A DNA stretch of 64,000 nucleotides, from positions 1-64,000 of the forward strand of contig CAZJCM010000005.1 of the NCBI GenBank assembly GCA_964544655.1, in the 5' to 3' direction. Below are positions 43,235 through 51,310 of this stretch, piece by piece. The position numbers and the translations under genes were made by a program. Under the pieces are notes generated by a model. The model was not told the DNA's origin. It did not search any database and saw only the letters and a list, made by a program, of their open reading frames with translations. The DNA comes from HyVt-443 sp964544655. Lineage in GTDB: Bacteria; Pseudomonadota; Gammaproteobacteria; Chromatiales; Chromatiaceae. The first letter of the stretch is position 1. Every line of letters starts with the position of its first letter.

Positions 43235-43954
43235 TCAAATCCCCAAATACGCCTTCTGCACATCCGGGTTGCTGAGCAGCTTGTCGGCGCTGTCGGTCAG
43301 ACTGATCTCACCGTTTTCGATCACATAGCCGCGATGGGCGATGCGCAGGGCCTGGTTGGCATTCTGCTCCACCAGGAAAATGGTGGTGTCCTGCTCCTCA
43401 TTGATCTTCTTGATGATCTCGAAGATCTGCCGGATGATCAGGGGGGCCAACCCCATGGATGGCTCATCCAGCAGCAGCAGCTGAGGTCTTGCCATCAGGG
43501 CCCTGGACATGGCGAGCATCTGTTGCTCACCACCACTGAGAGTGCCACCTGGCTGATGACGGCGCTCCTTCAGGATCGGAAACAGGGAGAAGACATAGTC
43601 GATGTCGCGTTTGATTTCCAGCTTGTCGTTGCGCAGAAAGGCCCCCAGATCCAGGTTTTCCTGCACCGTCAGCTGGGGGAATATATGACGCCCCTCGGGC
43701 ACCTGGCAAATCCCCAGGGAGACGATCCGGTTCGGGCTCATGCCATGGATCGGCTCACCGCGAAAACGAATCTCACCGGAGCGGGGGGGCACCACCCCGC
43801 AGATGGTCATCAGGGTCGTGCTCTTCCCAGCCCCATTGGCACCGATCAGGGTGATGATCTCGCCGCTCCGAATCTCCAGGCTGATCCCCTTCAGGGCCTG
43901 GATATTACCGTAATAGGTCTGCACACCACTCAGTTCAAGCATCGATATCCTCAC
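43235..43954 (-). CDS. livF: Branched-chain amino acid ABC transporter ATPase LivF
   Basis: A 239-residue cytoplasmic ATPase. Walker A GANGAGKST, the LSGGEQQMLAMSRAL signature and Walker B LLLLDEPSMGL are intact. It is the last gene of a liv operon and overlaps livG by 20 nt. With LivG it energizes uptake of leucine, isoleucine, valine or related amino acids. Confidence 0.94.
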   Translation of the reverse strand: MRISMLELSGVQTYYGNIQALKGISLEIRSGEIITLIGANGAGKSTTLMTICGVVPPRSGEIRFRGEPIHGMSPNRIVSLGICQVPEGRHIFPQLTVQENLDLGAFLRNDKLEIKRDIDYVFSLFPILKERRHQPGGTLSGGEQQMLAMSRALMARPQLLLLDEPSMGLAPLIIRQIFEIIKKINEEQDTTIFLVEQNANQALRIAHRGYVIENGEISLTDSADKLLSNPDVQKAYLGI

Positions 43955-44723
43955 CCAGGTAGGCCTTGATCACTTCGGGATTGGCGCTGATCTCCTGGGG
44001 CGTCCCCTGGGCGATCTTGCGGCCATAGTCCATGACGAAGATACGGTCGGAGAGACTCATCACCAGCTTCATGTCGTGCTCGATCAACAGAATGGAGTGC
44101 CCCTCGTCACGAATGCGTTTGATCAACTCATCCAGCTCCCGGGTCTCCTGCGGATTCATTCCGGCCGCCGGCTCATCCAGCAGCAGGAGGAACGGTTCGG
44201 TGGCCAGGGCACGGGCGATCTCCAGCCGCCGCTGGGCGCCATAGGACAGGTTCTTGGCGAATTCGTTGACCACATCTGCCAGCCCGACCTTCTGCAGGAT
44301 CCGGTAGCTCTTCTCCACCGTCTCCTGCTCCTCCAGCCGGGTGGCGCGGGTACGAAACACGGCACCGGCAATATAGGAGCGGGTGCGGCAATGGCGCCCG
44401 ATCATCACATTTTCCAGCACCGTCATGTTGGGAAACAAGCGGATATTCTGGAACGTGCGGGCCATCCCTTTCTCTGTCACCTTGTTCGGTTTCAGGCCAT
44501 TGAGCCGGATCGGCTTCTTTCCCGGTGGATTGAGGAAGACATCACCTCCGGTCGGATTGTAGATGCCGGTGACACAGTTGAAGAAGGTGGTCTTGCCCGC
44601 ACCGTTTGGCCCGATCAGGGCGACGATCTCCCCGCTGTTCACCTCCAGATCCAGCTGATCCATGGCCCTGATGCCGCCGAAGTCCATGGAAAGATTGTCC
44701 ACCTGCAGAATCGGCTTACTCAT
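43935..44723 (-). CDS. livG: Branched-chain amino acid ABC transporter ATPase LivG
   Basis: A 262-residue ATPase with Walker A GPNGAGKTT, signature LSYGAQRRLEIARAL and Walker B LLLLDEPAAGMNPQET, the last being a LivG hallmark. The ATG at 44723 has GGAGG upstream and overlaps the livM end by 8 nt; the 16-codon longer frame lies inside livM and is not used. Confidence 0.94.
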   Translation of the reverse strand: MSKPILQVDNLSMDFGGIRAMDQLDLEVNSGEIVALIGPNGAGKTTFFNCVTGIYNPTGGDVFLNPPGKKPIRLNGLKPNKVTEKGMARTFQNIRLFPNMTVLENVMIGRHCRTRSYIAGAVFRTRATRLEEQETVEKSYRILQKVGLADVVNEFAKNLSYGAQRRLEIARALATEPFLLLLDEPAAGMNPQETRELDELIKRIRDEGHSILLIEHDMKLVMSLSDRIFVMDYGRKIAQGTPQEISANPEVIKAYLGEDIDA

Positions 44724-45945
44724 TGCCTGCCTCCGCGGATTCCTTCTCGAACTTATAGGTTCGCCGGACATTGGCGATCAAACCCTGGGGACGGAAGATC
44801 ATCATGGTGACCAGGACCGCACCGAACGCCAACATACGGTAATCGGACAGGGCACGCAGATATTCCGGCAACAGGATCAATACCATGGCGGCGATAATCA
44901 CGCCGACGATGGAGCCCATGCCGCCGAGGACCACGATACAGAGGATGATGGCCGACTCCAGAAAGGTGAAGCTGGCCGGGTTGATGAAAGTGGTCTTGGC
45001 AGCAAAGATGACCCCCACCAGCCCAGCCCAGGTGGCCCCAAGGGCAAACGCGGTCAGCTTGGTCTTGGTCTTGTCGATCCCCATCGCCTGGCAGGCAATC
45101 TCATCCTCCCGCAGGGCGATCCAGGCCCGCCCGATACGGGAATCCTGCAGCCGGTTGACCACGAAAATGGTGATGATCACCATCACGATCATCAGGTAGT
45201 AGAGATAAAGGATCGCGTTATCCAGCGACAACTCGATGCCGAAGAAGCCCGGCCGCGGGATATTGGCGATGCCGCTCGGCCCATGGGAGAACTCGTTCCA
45301 GTTCTCCAGGATCAGGCGAATGATCTCACCAAAGCCGAGGGTGACGATGGCCAGATAGTCACCGCGCAGACGCAACACGGGAAAGCCCAGCGCGATACCG
45401 AAGACGGCGGCCAGCAGGGCGCCGATGGGCAGCACGGTCCAGAATCCCAGGCCAAAATGGAGATTCAGCAGGGCATATGAGTAGGCCCCTACGGCATAGA
45501 AGGCCACATACCCCAGATCCAGCAGCCCGGCCAGCCCCACCACGATATTGAGCCCCAATCCCAACATCACGTACATCAGTGCGGTGACCATGATATTGGT
45601 CTGGTAGGTCGAGAAGATATAGGGAAAGATCAGGGCGAAGAGCAGCACCGCTCCGGCCAGTGGATAGAGGTAGCGGGGCTCGTGCAATACCATTTGCAGC
45701 AGCGACTGCCGCGCAGGCTGATCCAGCGCGGCCTGCCGGTCACGCCGACGTTCACGCTGAGCATAGTAGGCCCGCACCAGCAGGGAGACGATGAAACTGC
45801 CAATGGCGACGAACACCATATTGTCCCAGCGCCAGGTAACGGTGCGTTCGATGGGATCGGCCTTGATCACCATGATGGGGAAGGTGAGAAAGGCGAACCA
45901 GGCGGAGACAGCCAGGGATCGCTTCAGTTCCTGTAGTGAAAACAT
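44716..45945 (-). CDS. livM: Branched-chain amino acid ABC transporter permease LivM
   Basis: A 409-residue inner-membrane permease. An N-terminal hydrophobic pair of helices (about residues 8-60, DUF3382-type extension as in E. coli LivM) precedes the permease core, which has NIVVGLAGLLDLGYVAFYAVGAY and the coupling-helix region LREDEIACQAMGIDKTKTKL. It lies between livH (3-nt gap) and livG. Confidence 0.93.
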   Translation of the reverse strand: MFSLQELKRSLAVSAWFAFLTFPIMVIKADPIERTVTWRWDNMVFVAIGSFIVSLLVRAYYAQRERRRDRQAALDQPARQSLLQMVLHEPRYLYPLAGAVLLFALIFPYIFSTYQTNIMVTALMYVMLGLGLNIVVGLAGLLDLGYVAFYAVGAYSYALLNLHFGLGFWTVLPIGALLAAVFGIALGFPVLRLRGDYLAIVTLGFGEIIRLILENWNEFSHGPSGIANIPRPGFFGIELSLDNAILYLYYLMIVMVIITIFVVNRLQDSRIGRAWIALREDEIACQAMGIDKTKTKLTAFALGATWAGLVGVIFAAKTTFINPASFTFLESAIILCIVVLGGMGSIVGVIIAAMVLILLPEYLRALSDYRMLAFGAVLVTMMIFRPQGLIANVRRTYKFEKESAEAGNE

Positions 45946-45948
45946 GGA

Positions 45949-46851
45949 CTAGACCTTCTGGATCTCGGCCTTGCCGAGCAGGCCGGAGGGCTTGAAGATG
46001 AGGATCAATACCAGCAGCGAAAAGGCGAATACATCCTCATAGTCGCTGGAGACATAGCCGGTGGCAAAGCTCTCGGTCAGCCCCAGCACGAAGCCGCCGA
46101 GCACCGCCCCGGGAATCGATCCGATGCCCCCGAGGACCGCCGCAGTAAACGCCTTGATACCGGCGATGAAGCCGATATAGAAATTGATCTGGCCGATATG
46201 GGACGCAATCAGCATACCGCCGATGGCGGCCAGAGCAGAGCCGATGATGAAGGTGGTGGAGATCACCCGGTTGACATCGATACCCACCAACATGGCCATG
46301 GTGCGATCCTGGGAGGTGGCGCGCATCGCCTTGCCGATCCTGGTGTACTTGATCAGGAGCGTCAGCCCGATCATCACAACTGCCGTCGTCACCAGAATTA
46401 CCATATCCGAAGAGCCGACGAATGAGGCGTAGGGCTCCATGAAGTCAAATTCGGGTATCAGTTCCGGAAACGGCAGGAAGTCGGAGGTCTGGGCCAGCAG
46501 CACATAGTTCTGCAGGAAGATGGACATGCCGATGGCGCTGATCAGAGGAGAGAGCCGGGGCGCGTGGCGCAGTGGCCGATAGGCGATCTTCTCGATAGTG
46601 TAGCCGTAAGAGGCAGACCAGACTGCTGCCGCAAGACCTGCAAGCACCACGATAGAGATCAACGGAAAACCGTAGATGGAGAGGACCGTGGCGACGATGA
46701 AGGCGGTGAAGGCACCGATCATGTAGATCTCGCCATGGGCAAAATTGATCAGCCCGATAATGCCATACACCATGGTATAGCCGAGGGCGATCAGTGCGTA
46801 GATGGAGCCTCGTGTGAGGCCACCGAAAAGCAGTTCTATGAAGTAGTCCAT
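45949..46851 (-). CDS. livH: Branched-chain amino acid ABC transporter permease LivH
   Basis: A 300-residue permease with eight or so membrane helices. It has GLTRGSIYALIALGYTMVYGIIGLINFAHGE near the N-terminus and the coupling segment MRATSQDRTMAMLVGIDVNRVI. With LivM it forms the membrane channel. Confidence 0.94.
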   Translation of the reverse strand: MDYFIELLFGGLTRGSIYALIALGYTMVYGIIGLINFAHGEIYMIGAFTAFIVATVLSIYGFPLISIVVLAGLAAAVWSASYGYTIEKIAYRPLRHAPRLSPLISAIGMSIFLQNYVLLAQTSDFLPFPELIPEFDFMEPYASFVGSSDMVILVTTAVVMIGLTLLIKYTRIGKAMRATSQDRTMAMLVGIDVNRVISTTFIIGSALAAIGGMLIASHIGQINFYIGFIAGIKAFTAAVLGGIGSIPGAVLGGFVLGLTESFATGYVSSDYEDVFAFSLLVLILIFKPSGLLGKAEIQKV

Positions 46852-46978
46852 TGGAATAGGGCCTAGGGTCTAGGAACGAGTGCCGGGGAGCCAGGTTTCC
46901 AGAGCCATGATCTTTCTCGACTCACTTACCTCGCCCCCCGGCCATTGGCCCTGGGAGTCTATTCGACTCCTGGTGCCT

Positions 46979-48100
46979 TTATTTAATTTCGACGTACTTG
47001 CCGCCCTTCACCTGATACATGGCGAAGCCGACACCTACGGCATCACCCTTCTCATCGAAATGGATTCTGCCCACCGGCGTATCCACATCGTTGCTCTGCA
47101 GTGCCTTCTTCACTGCCGCCATATCGGTGGAGTTTGCCTTGTCGATAGCGTTCAACAGGGCCAACGCGGCGGCATAGGCATTCTCATAGAAGGCCCCCGG
47201 ATCGCTGCCATATACCTTCTTGTGCTCTGCGTTGGCAGCCGTTGCCAGCGGGTTCTTCGAATTGTCCTTGGGGCCGGTGGCATAGACACCTTCCGCATAC
47301 TTGCCAGCCACCTTGATGAAGGTATCATCCTTCACGCCGTCGTCGGAGATAAAATAGGTCTTCATCCGCTTCTTGCGCATCTGGGTGATGATCTTTGAGG
47401 CCTCAGGATGGTAGCCGCCAAAGATGACCGCATCGGCGCCTGAGCGTTTGATCTTCTGCACGATAGCGGAATAATCCACCGCACCCGGGGTGACGCCCTC
47501 GAACAGAACCACCTCGGCCTTGCCACCGGATTGCTCGATGAACTTCTTGGCGAACTCGGCCAGCCCCTTGCCGTAGTCACCCTTGTCATGAATCACGGCG
47601 ATCTTCTTCGCGCCCAGGGTGTTGAGGGCGAAATCCACCTCGGTCCTGGCCTGGGCATCATCGGAGGCGATGGTGCGGAAAAAATTGGGATAGTCGCCGC
47701 TCTGTGTCAGTGCGGGATTGGTGGCCGAGGGAGACATCACCACCACGCCGGCATTCCTGTAGATGGGCAGCGCCGCCTTGGTGGCGCCCGAGCAGATATG
47801 GCCCAGCACCACGTCGACCCCTTCGGAGACCAGCTTGGTGGCGGTATTGGTGGCTACCTCAGGCTTGCACACATCGTCCTCCACCAACAGCTCAACCTGC
47901 TTGCCGTCGATGCCGCCTTTGGCGTTGACCGCATCAACCACAAGCTTGGCGGCATTGACGCTGGGCAGACCGTAGGATGCCAGGTCACCGCTGTGGGCGC
48001 CGGCCACCCCGAGTTTGATGGTATCGGCCGCCAATACCGGCAGCGCCATACCCAATCCCAGAGCGGCAATCAATAATTTCTGACCCGTTTTCATTTTCAT
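46979..48100 (-). CDS. livJ: Branched-chain amino acid periplasmic binding protein
   Basis: A 373-residue Peripla_BP_6-type receptor. A signal peptide (KLLIAALGLGMALPVLAA) precedes ADTIKLGVAGAHSGDLASYG, and the ligand-site segment HICSGATKAALPIYRNAGVVVMSPSATNP is typical of Leu/Ile/Val receptors. The ATG at 48100 follows AGGAGGAAG. It is first in the liv operon, as in E. coli livJ/livK. Only one receptor gene is present. Confidence 0.92.
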   Translation of the reverse strand: MKMKTGQKLLIAALGLGMALPVLAADTIKLGVAGAHSGDLASYGLPSVNAAKLVVDAVNAKGGIDGKQVELLVEDDVCKPEVATNTATKLVSEGVDVVLGHICSGATKAALPIYRNAGVVVMSPSATNPALTQSGDYPNFFRTIASDDAQARTEVDFALNTLGAKKIAVIHDKGDYGKGLAEFAKKFIEQSGGKAEVVLFEGVTPGAVDYSAIVQKIKRSGADAVIFGGYHPEASKIITQMRKKRMKTYFISDDGVKDDTFIKVAGKYAEGVYATGPKDNSKNPLATAANAEHKKVYGSDPGAFYENAYAAALALLNAIDKANSTDMAAVKKALQSNDVDTPVGRIHFDEKGDAVGVGFAMYQVKGGKYVEIK

Positions 48101-48229
48101 TTGCTTCCTCCTCTTGCGGGATATCATCCCAACACCCAGACAAGCCCTGAACCATGGGCAGATAGATACTTGATTCAGCCGATCAAGCATGAGACGGGAA
48201 GCATAGGGAATTCGCGCTTATTTTTCCAC

Positions 48230-48255
48230 AAAAAACGGGGCCCGAAGGCCCCGTT
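48230..48255 (-). terminator. Intrinsic terminator after porin gene
   Basis: A perfect 9-bp stem AACGGGGCC/GGCCCCGTT with a TTCG loop, followed on the minus strand by a TTTTTTG run, lies 27 bp after the porin stop. Confidence 0.9.
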
Positions 48256-48281
48256 TCTCAACTTCGATTCTCTAAGCGAGA

Positions 48282-49253
48282 TTAGAAGTCGTGACGCAGA
48301 CCGAACGAGAAGTCGCTGGTCTTGACGTCTGCAACAGCGCCCTTGTTGTCAAAATCATTGACAATGTACTCAACATAGACGCGGGTGCGCTTGGAGAAGT
48401 TGTGCTGGAAGCCCAGAGCGTAGAAGTCAGTATCGGTGTTAGCGCTATTGTCTGCTTCATTCTGGCCATACATGGCACGGACGGTGTTGTTGCCGAAATA
48501 GACTTCAGCACCCAGGTTCCAGTTGTCGGAACCATCGGTAGCGCCGACGACATCGCTGTCATCGATGTTCTCATACATGGCAACGAGCTTGAACATGCCC
48601 ATCTTGTAGGAACCGCTGAGGCCCCACAGATCCTGAGCGCCCAGGTCGTTGTTGTACTGGAGGGTGGAGATGCCAACGCTGATCGGGCCGTTGTTATAGT
48701 CGACCGACAGGTTGTAGGCATCGACGCCGTCGCTGTTGCTGAGGCCGGCCGTACGGTCGATGACCAGGGCCAGTTTACCCTGCAGACCGTTGAAGTTGGG
48801 GGTCACGTAGGCCAGGGCGTTGCCGGTACGGAAGGTGCGGGAATAAGCGGCGTAGACGCTGCTGACGGAGGTGGCGCCGTTGAAGATATCGAACTTACCC
48901 ACGGAGCCGTAGTAAGGAGTCCACTGGCGGCCGATGGCGACGGTACCGAAGCCACCGGTCAGGCCGGCGTAGGCGAGACGGTTGTTGAAGGAGCCAGCCA
49001 CGGTGCTGCCACCCTCGGAACTGGTGAAAGACCACTCGGCTTGGAAGATAGCCTTCAGGCCGTTGCCCAGATCCTCGGAGCCCTTGACGCCCATACGGGT
49101 GGTGTTGGTGACGATGTCCCAAGCGGCGTTGGTGTCGTCATCGCCATAGACCAGAGCGGTGTCCAGACGGCCGTACAGGGTGGTGTCGGCAGCGGCGGCC
49201 AGCGGGGCCACCATGGCAGCGGCGACTGCCAGGGTAATCAGCTTCTTGTTCAT
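48282..49253 (-). CDS. Outer-membrane general porin
   Basis: A 323-residue Gram-negative porin (OmpC/PorB-like, Porin_4 type). It has a signal peptide (MNKKLITLAVAAAMVAPLAAA), then ADTTLYGRLDTALVYGD and alternating beta strands (for example GVKGSEDLGNGLKAIFQAEW). It ends in Phe, the C-terminal residue recognized by BamA. A large acidic constriction loop is likely around residues 100-140. Probably a highly expressed porin for small solutes: it has a near-consensus promoter, a strong terminator and a 5' palindrome. Confidence 0.92.
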   Translation of the reverse strand: MNKKLITLAVAAAMVAPLAAAADTTLYGRLDTALVYGDDDTNAAWDIVTNTTRMGVKGSEDLGNGLKAIFQAEWSFTSSEGGSTVAGSFNNRLAYAGLTGGFGTVAIGRQWTPYYGSVGKFDIFNGATSVSSVYAAYSRTFRTGNALAYVTPNFNGLQGKLALVIDRTAGLSNSDGVDAYNLSVDYNNGPISVGISTLQYNNDLGAQDLWGLSGSYKMGMFKLVAMYENIDDSDVVGATDGSDNWNLGAEVYFGNNTVRAMYGQNEADNSANTDTDFYALGFQHNFSKRTRVYVEYIVNDFDNKGAVADVKTSDFSFGLRHDF

Positions 49254-49307
49254 TTATTGAACTCCTGCTAAATCAATAGTTGATGAGAAATCGGTTCTGC
49301 AGGCTGC

Positions 49308-49336
49308 ATACTAGTACCACGATAATCTTTTTGCAA
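49308..49336 (-). promoter_or_regulatory. Sigma-70 promoter of porin
   Basis: -35 TTGCAA (49331-49336), 17-nt spacer, -10 TAGTAT (49308-49313) on the minus strand, giving a leader of about 47 nt. Confidence 0.65.
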
Positions 49337-49357
49337 CATTATTTTGCAAAAAAAACC

Positions 49358-49373
49358 ACAAATGCGCATTTGT
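49358..49373. promoter_or_regulatory. Perfect 16-bp palindrome upstream of porin promoter
   Basis: ACAAATGC-GCATTTGT is an uninterrupted perfect palindrome in AT-rich DNA, 22 bp upstream of the porin -35. Its position suits an activator site; the protein is unknown. Confidence 0.5.
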
Positions 49374-49589
49374 TGTAAAAAAGTTACAGCATTTTGATGC
49401 ATCAGCTCACAACATATGGAATTTCCTGGCAAATCAAGCCAGTTGAAGTGAACTCCTAGAATTGACTTGGAACGGCGTGCCGATAACGGCCGGGACGGGA
49501 CTTCCTTAATGATTCCGCGAGCAGCCAAAACGAGGGAAAACCCGACTGGACCGCTGTTGCAATTCAGGCACAGAGGCCGATGAATCAGA

Positions 49590-49704
49590 AAGCGGCAGGG
49601 GTCGAGAAAATCGCGAATAAGCGATAGGGGGGCCGGAGTCAAAGCGCCCGAACCACGTCGTTTCCACCGCCATGTCCTGCACGGCTTGACTCCGGCCCCT
49701 GCCG
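49590..49704. repeat. REP/MITE-like palindromic element
   Basis: A perfect 14-bp inverted repeat GGGGCCGGAGTCAA (49629-49642) / TTGACTCCGGCCCC (49686-49699), and an alternative pair CGGCAGGGG (49590-49598) / CCCCTGCCG (49696-49704). GGGGYCGGAGTCAA is a motif often seen at the ends of REP elements mobilized by IS200-like (RAYT) transposases. No transposase gene is nearby. The rest of the 49374-49731 stretch holds no recognizable gene. Confidence 0.6.
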
Positions 49705-49731
49705 ATCTCTGACGCACTTTGGTCTTGCAAC

Positions 49732-49759
49732 AAAAAAGCCCGCTGTTGCGGGCTTTTTT
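49732..49759 (-). terminator. Terminator after tRNA-Gln
   Basis: GCCCGC-AACA-GCGGGC (minus strand) followed by TTTTTTG, with A-tract on the other side, so it could work in both directions. It lies 7 bp from the tRNA 3' end. Confidence 0.9.
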
Positions 49760-49766
49760 GTTGCAT

Positions 49767-49842
49767 TGGCTGGGATGGTAGGGATCGAACCTACAACCTA
49801 CGGAGTCAGAGTCCGTCGCTCTGCCAGTTGAGCTACATCCCA
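49767..49842 (-). tRNA. tRNA-Gln (CTG)
   Basis: A 76-nt cloverleaf: acceptor TGGGATG/CATCCCA, D-arm with GCTCAACTGGCAGAGC, anticodon loop CTCTGAC with CTG at the anticodon, T-arm GTAGGTTCGATCCCTAC, encoded CCA. It lies downstream of rplM-rpsI on the same strand. Confidence 0.93.
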
Positions 49843-49905
49843 TTTTCAGGTACCGGGCTCGCCGCACCAGGTCAACCCTGGCACCGGAAACCTGGCGCCT
49901 GGTAC

Positions 49906-50298
49906 TTATCGTTTCGAGTACTGCGGACGCTTGCGCGCCTTGTGCAGACCCACCTTCTTGCGCTCCACGGCGCGGGCGTCGCGGGTCAGATACCCGGCCT
50001 TGCGCATAACGCTGTGCAGGCTCTCATCATACTTCGCCAACGCGCGGGCGATACCATGGCGAATGGCGCCGGCCTGGCCGGTATTGCCGCCGCCCTTGAC
50101 GGTGACGCGGATATCAACGCTCTCCAGCAGGTTGGCCGCCTCGGCGGGCTGACGCACCACCATGCGCGCGGTCTCACGTCCGAAGTACTGATCCAGGGGA
50201 CGCTCATTGACGGTGATCTTGCCACTGCCGGGGCTCAGGTAGACGCGCGCGGTGGAACTCTTGCGGCGTCCGGTTGCATAGGTCTGGGTCTGTGCCAT
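49906..50298 (-). CDS. rpsI: 30S ribosomal protein S9
   Basis: A 130-residue protein, the usual length. The conserved ATGRRKSSTARVYL start, GQAGAIRHGIARAL and the basic C-terminal tail KARKRPQYSKR, which reaches the P-site tRNA, are all present. It is co-transcribed with rplM, 29 nt upstream. Confidence 0.98.
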   Translation of the reverse strand: MAQTQTYATGRRKSSTARVYLSPGSGKITVNERPLDQYFGRETARMVVRQPAEAANLLESVDIRVTVKGGGNTGQAGAIRHGIARALAKYDESLHSVMRKAGYLTRDARAVERKKVGLHKARKRPQYSKR

Positions 50299-50327
50299 AT
50301 CTCTCGTATCCGGTGCTTGGGCTGGGA

Positions 50328-50756
50328 TCAGATGTCCAGCGGCTGGGGTTGCTGGGAGGCGTGCTTATGCTCCGGGCCGGCATAGACCTTGAGCTTCTTG
50401 AACATCGCGCGTCCCAGGGGATTCTTCGGCATCATACCCTTTACGGCGGCCTCGATCACCCGCTCCGGCGCCTTGTCCAGGAGCTTCTCCAGGCTGATGC
50501 TCTTCAGGTTGCCGATATAGCCGGTATGATGATGATACATCTTGTCTTTCATCTTGTTGCCGGTAACCCGTATCTTCTCGGCGTTGACCACCACGATGTA
50601 ATCACCGGTATCCACATGGGGGGTGTACTCGGGCTTATGCTTGCCGCGCAGGCGACGCGCGATCTCGCTGGCCAGGCGCCCCAGCGTCTTGTCGCTGGCA
50701 TCGACCAGGTACCAGTCGCGTCGCACCTCGGCGGGTTTTGCACTAACAGTCGTCAT
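50328..50756 (-). CDS. rplM: 50S ribosomal protein L13
   Basis: A 142-residue protein (same as E. coli). It has the VDASDKTLGRLASEIARRLRG segment and GMMPKNPLGRAMFKKLKVY. The true start is MTTVSAK at 50756, with GGAG upstream; the open frame continues through the promoter, so the longer version is spurious. Confidence 0.97.
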   Translation of the reverse strand: MTTVSAKPAEVRRDWYLVDASDKTLGRLASEIARRLRGKHKPEYTPHVDTGDYIVVVNAEKIRVTGNKMKDKMYHHHTGYIGNLKSISLEKLLDKAPERVIEAAVKGMMPKNPLGRAMFKKLKVYAGPEHKHASQQPQPLDI

Positions 50757-50809
50757 GTGACTCGCTCCAACGGCGTTCTCAAGTAAAAGTACTCGAAAAA
50801 AGAGCGCGA

Positions 50810-50838
50810 ATGTTACCGGACAACGAAGCGTATGACAA
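50810..50838 (-). promoter_or_regulatory. Sigma-70 promoter of rplM-rpsI
   Basis: -35 TTGTCA (50833-50838), a 17-nt spacer and -10 TAACAT (50810-50815) on the minus strand, leaving a leader of about 47 nt before the rplM start. Nothing else is recognized from 50839 to 51053 apart from a few inverted motifs. Confidence 0.65.
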
Positions 50839-51053
50839 GCCCCAAAAGCAAAATTGTTAACCCAAAGCAGTAGTGCCCCCCTTTTGGTTGCAGGAGGGGC
50901 AGTGACAGGAGGGCCATTATATAGAGGGGCCATTATGTTGAGCAAACGGGAGGTCGATAGACTGGGGGTGATACAGGCGGTGGCTGGCCGTTCAGCCCAG
51001 CGCGGCGCCCGGACCAACGGCCCGACCAGAAGCACGGCTGCCGCACCTTGAGT

Positions 51054-51084
51054 AAAGAAAGCCCCGGTGGTCTCCCACCGGGGC
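51054..51084 (-). terminator. Strong hairpin terminator without an upstream gene
   Basis: A perfect 10-bp stem GCCCCGGTGG/CCACCGGGGC (51061-51084) with a 4-nt loop, followed on the minus strand by TTTCTTTACTC. No minus-strand coding region precedes it, since yheS to the right runs on the plus strand. It also would shield rplM from upstream transcription. Confidence 0.65.
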
Positions 51085-51159
51085 CGGGTGTCGCTCGGCA
51101 TGATCCCGTCCGTGGACCTTCCGTGTATGACCGAGTCATCCTTGACTGCCGTCTATGGC
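51054..51159 (-). ncRNA. Candidate small RNA
   Basis: If a minus-strand transcript starts just downstream of a -10-like TATAGC (complement of 51166-51171), it would be about 105 nt, ending at the terminator. It contains a second potential stem CTCGG..CCGAG (51098-51102 with 51131-51135). No family is recognized. The -35 is poor, so this rests mainly on the orphan terminator. Confidence 0.3.
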
Positions 51160-51310
51160 GACAGCGCTATACTGCACGATCAACAAGGGAATTTCAATCC
51201 TACGCCTGTTCGAAGAACCTGCCGAGGAGGGAGGCAGGCGCCACCCTACTCGACTCCTTGCTATTTGGCCCCTCGCCTTGCCCCGCCCCTATTCTGTTAA
51301 ACTCCGCTCC

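Noticed and set aside
42942..43238. 98-codon minus-strand frame between rpiA and livF
   Set aside because: It reads through the palindromic repeat and has no plausible start or homology.
46852..46978. GGAGTC/GACTCC hairpin between livJ and livH
   Set aside because: Only 6 bp and no T run; could be a processing site but not supportable as a terminator.
51142..51173. TTGACT and TATACT as a plus-strand promoter for yheS
   Set aside because: The spacer is 20 nt, too long for a normal sigma-70 promoter, though each half matches well.
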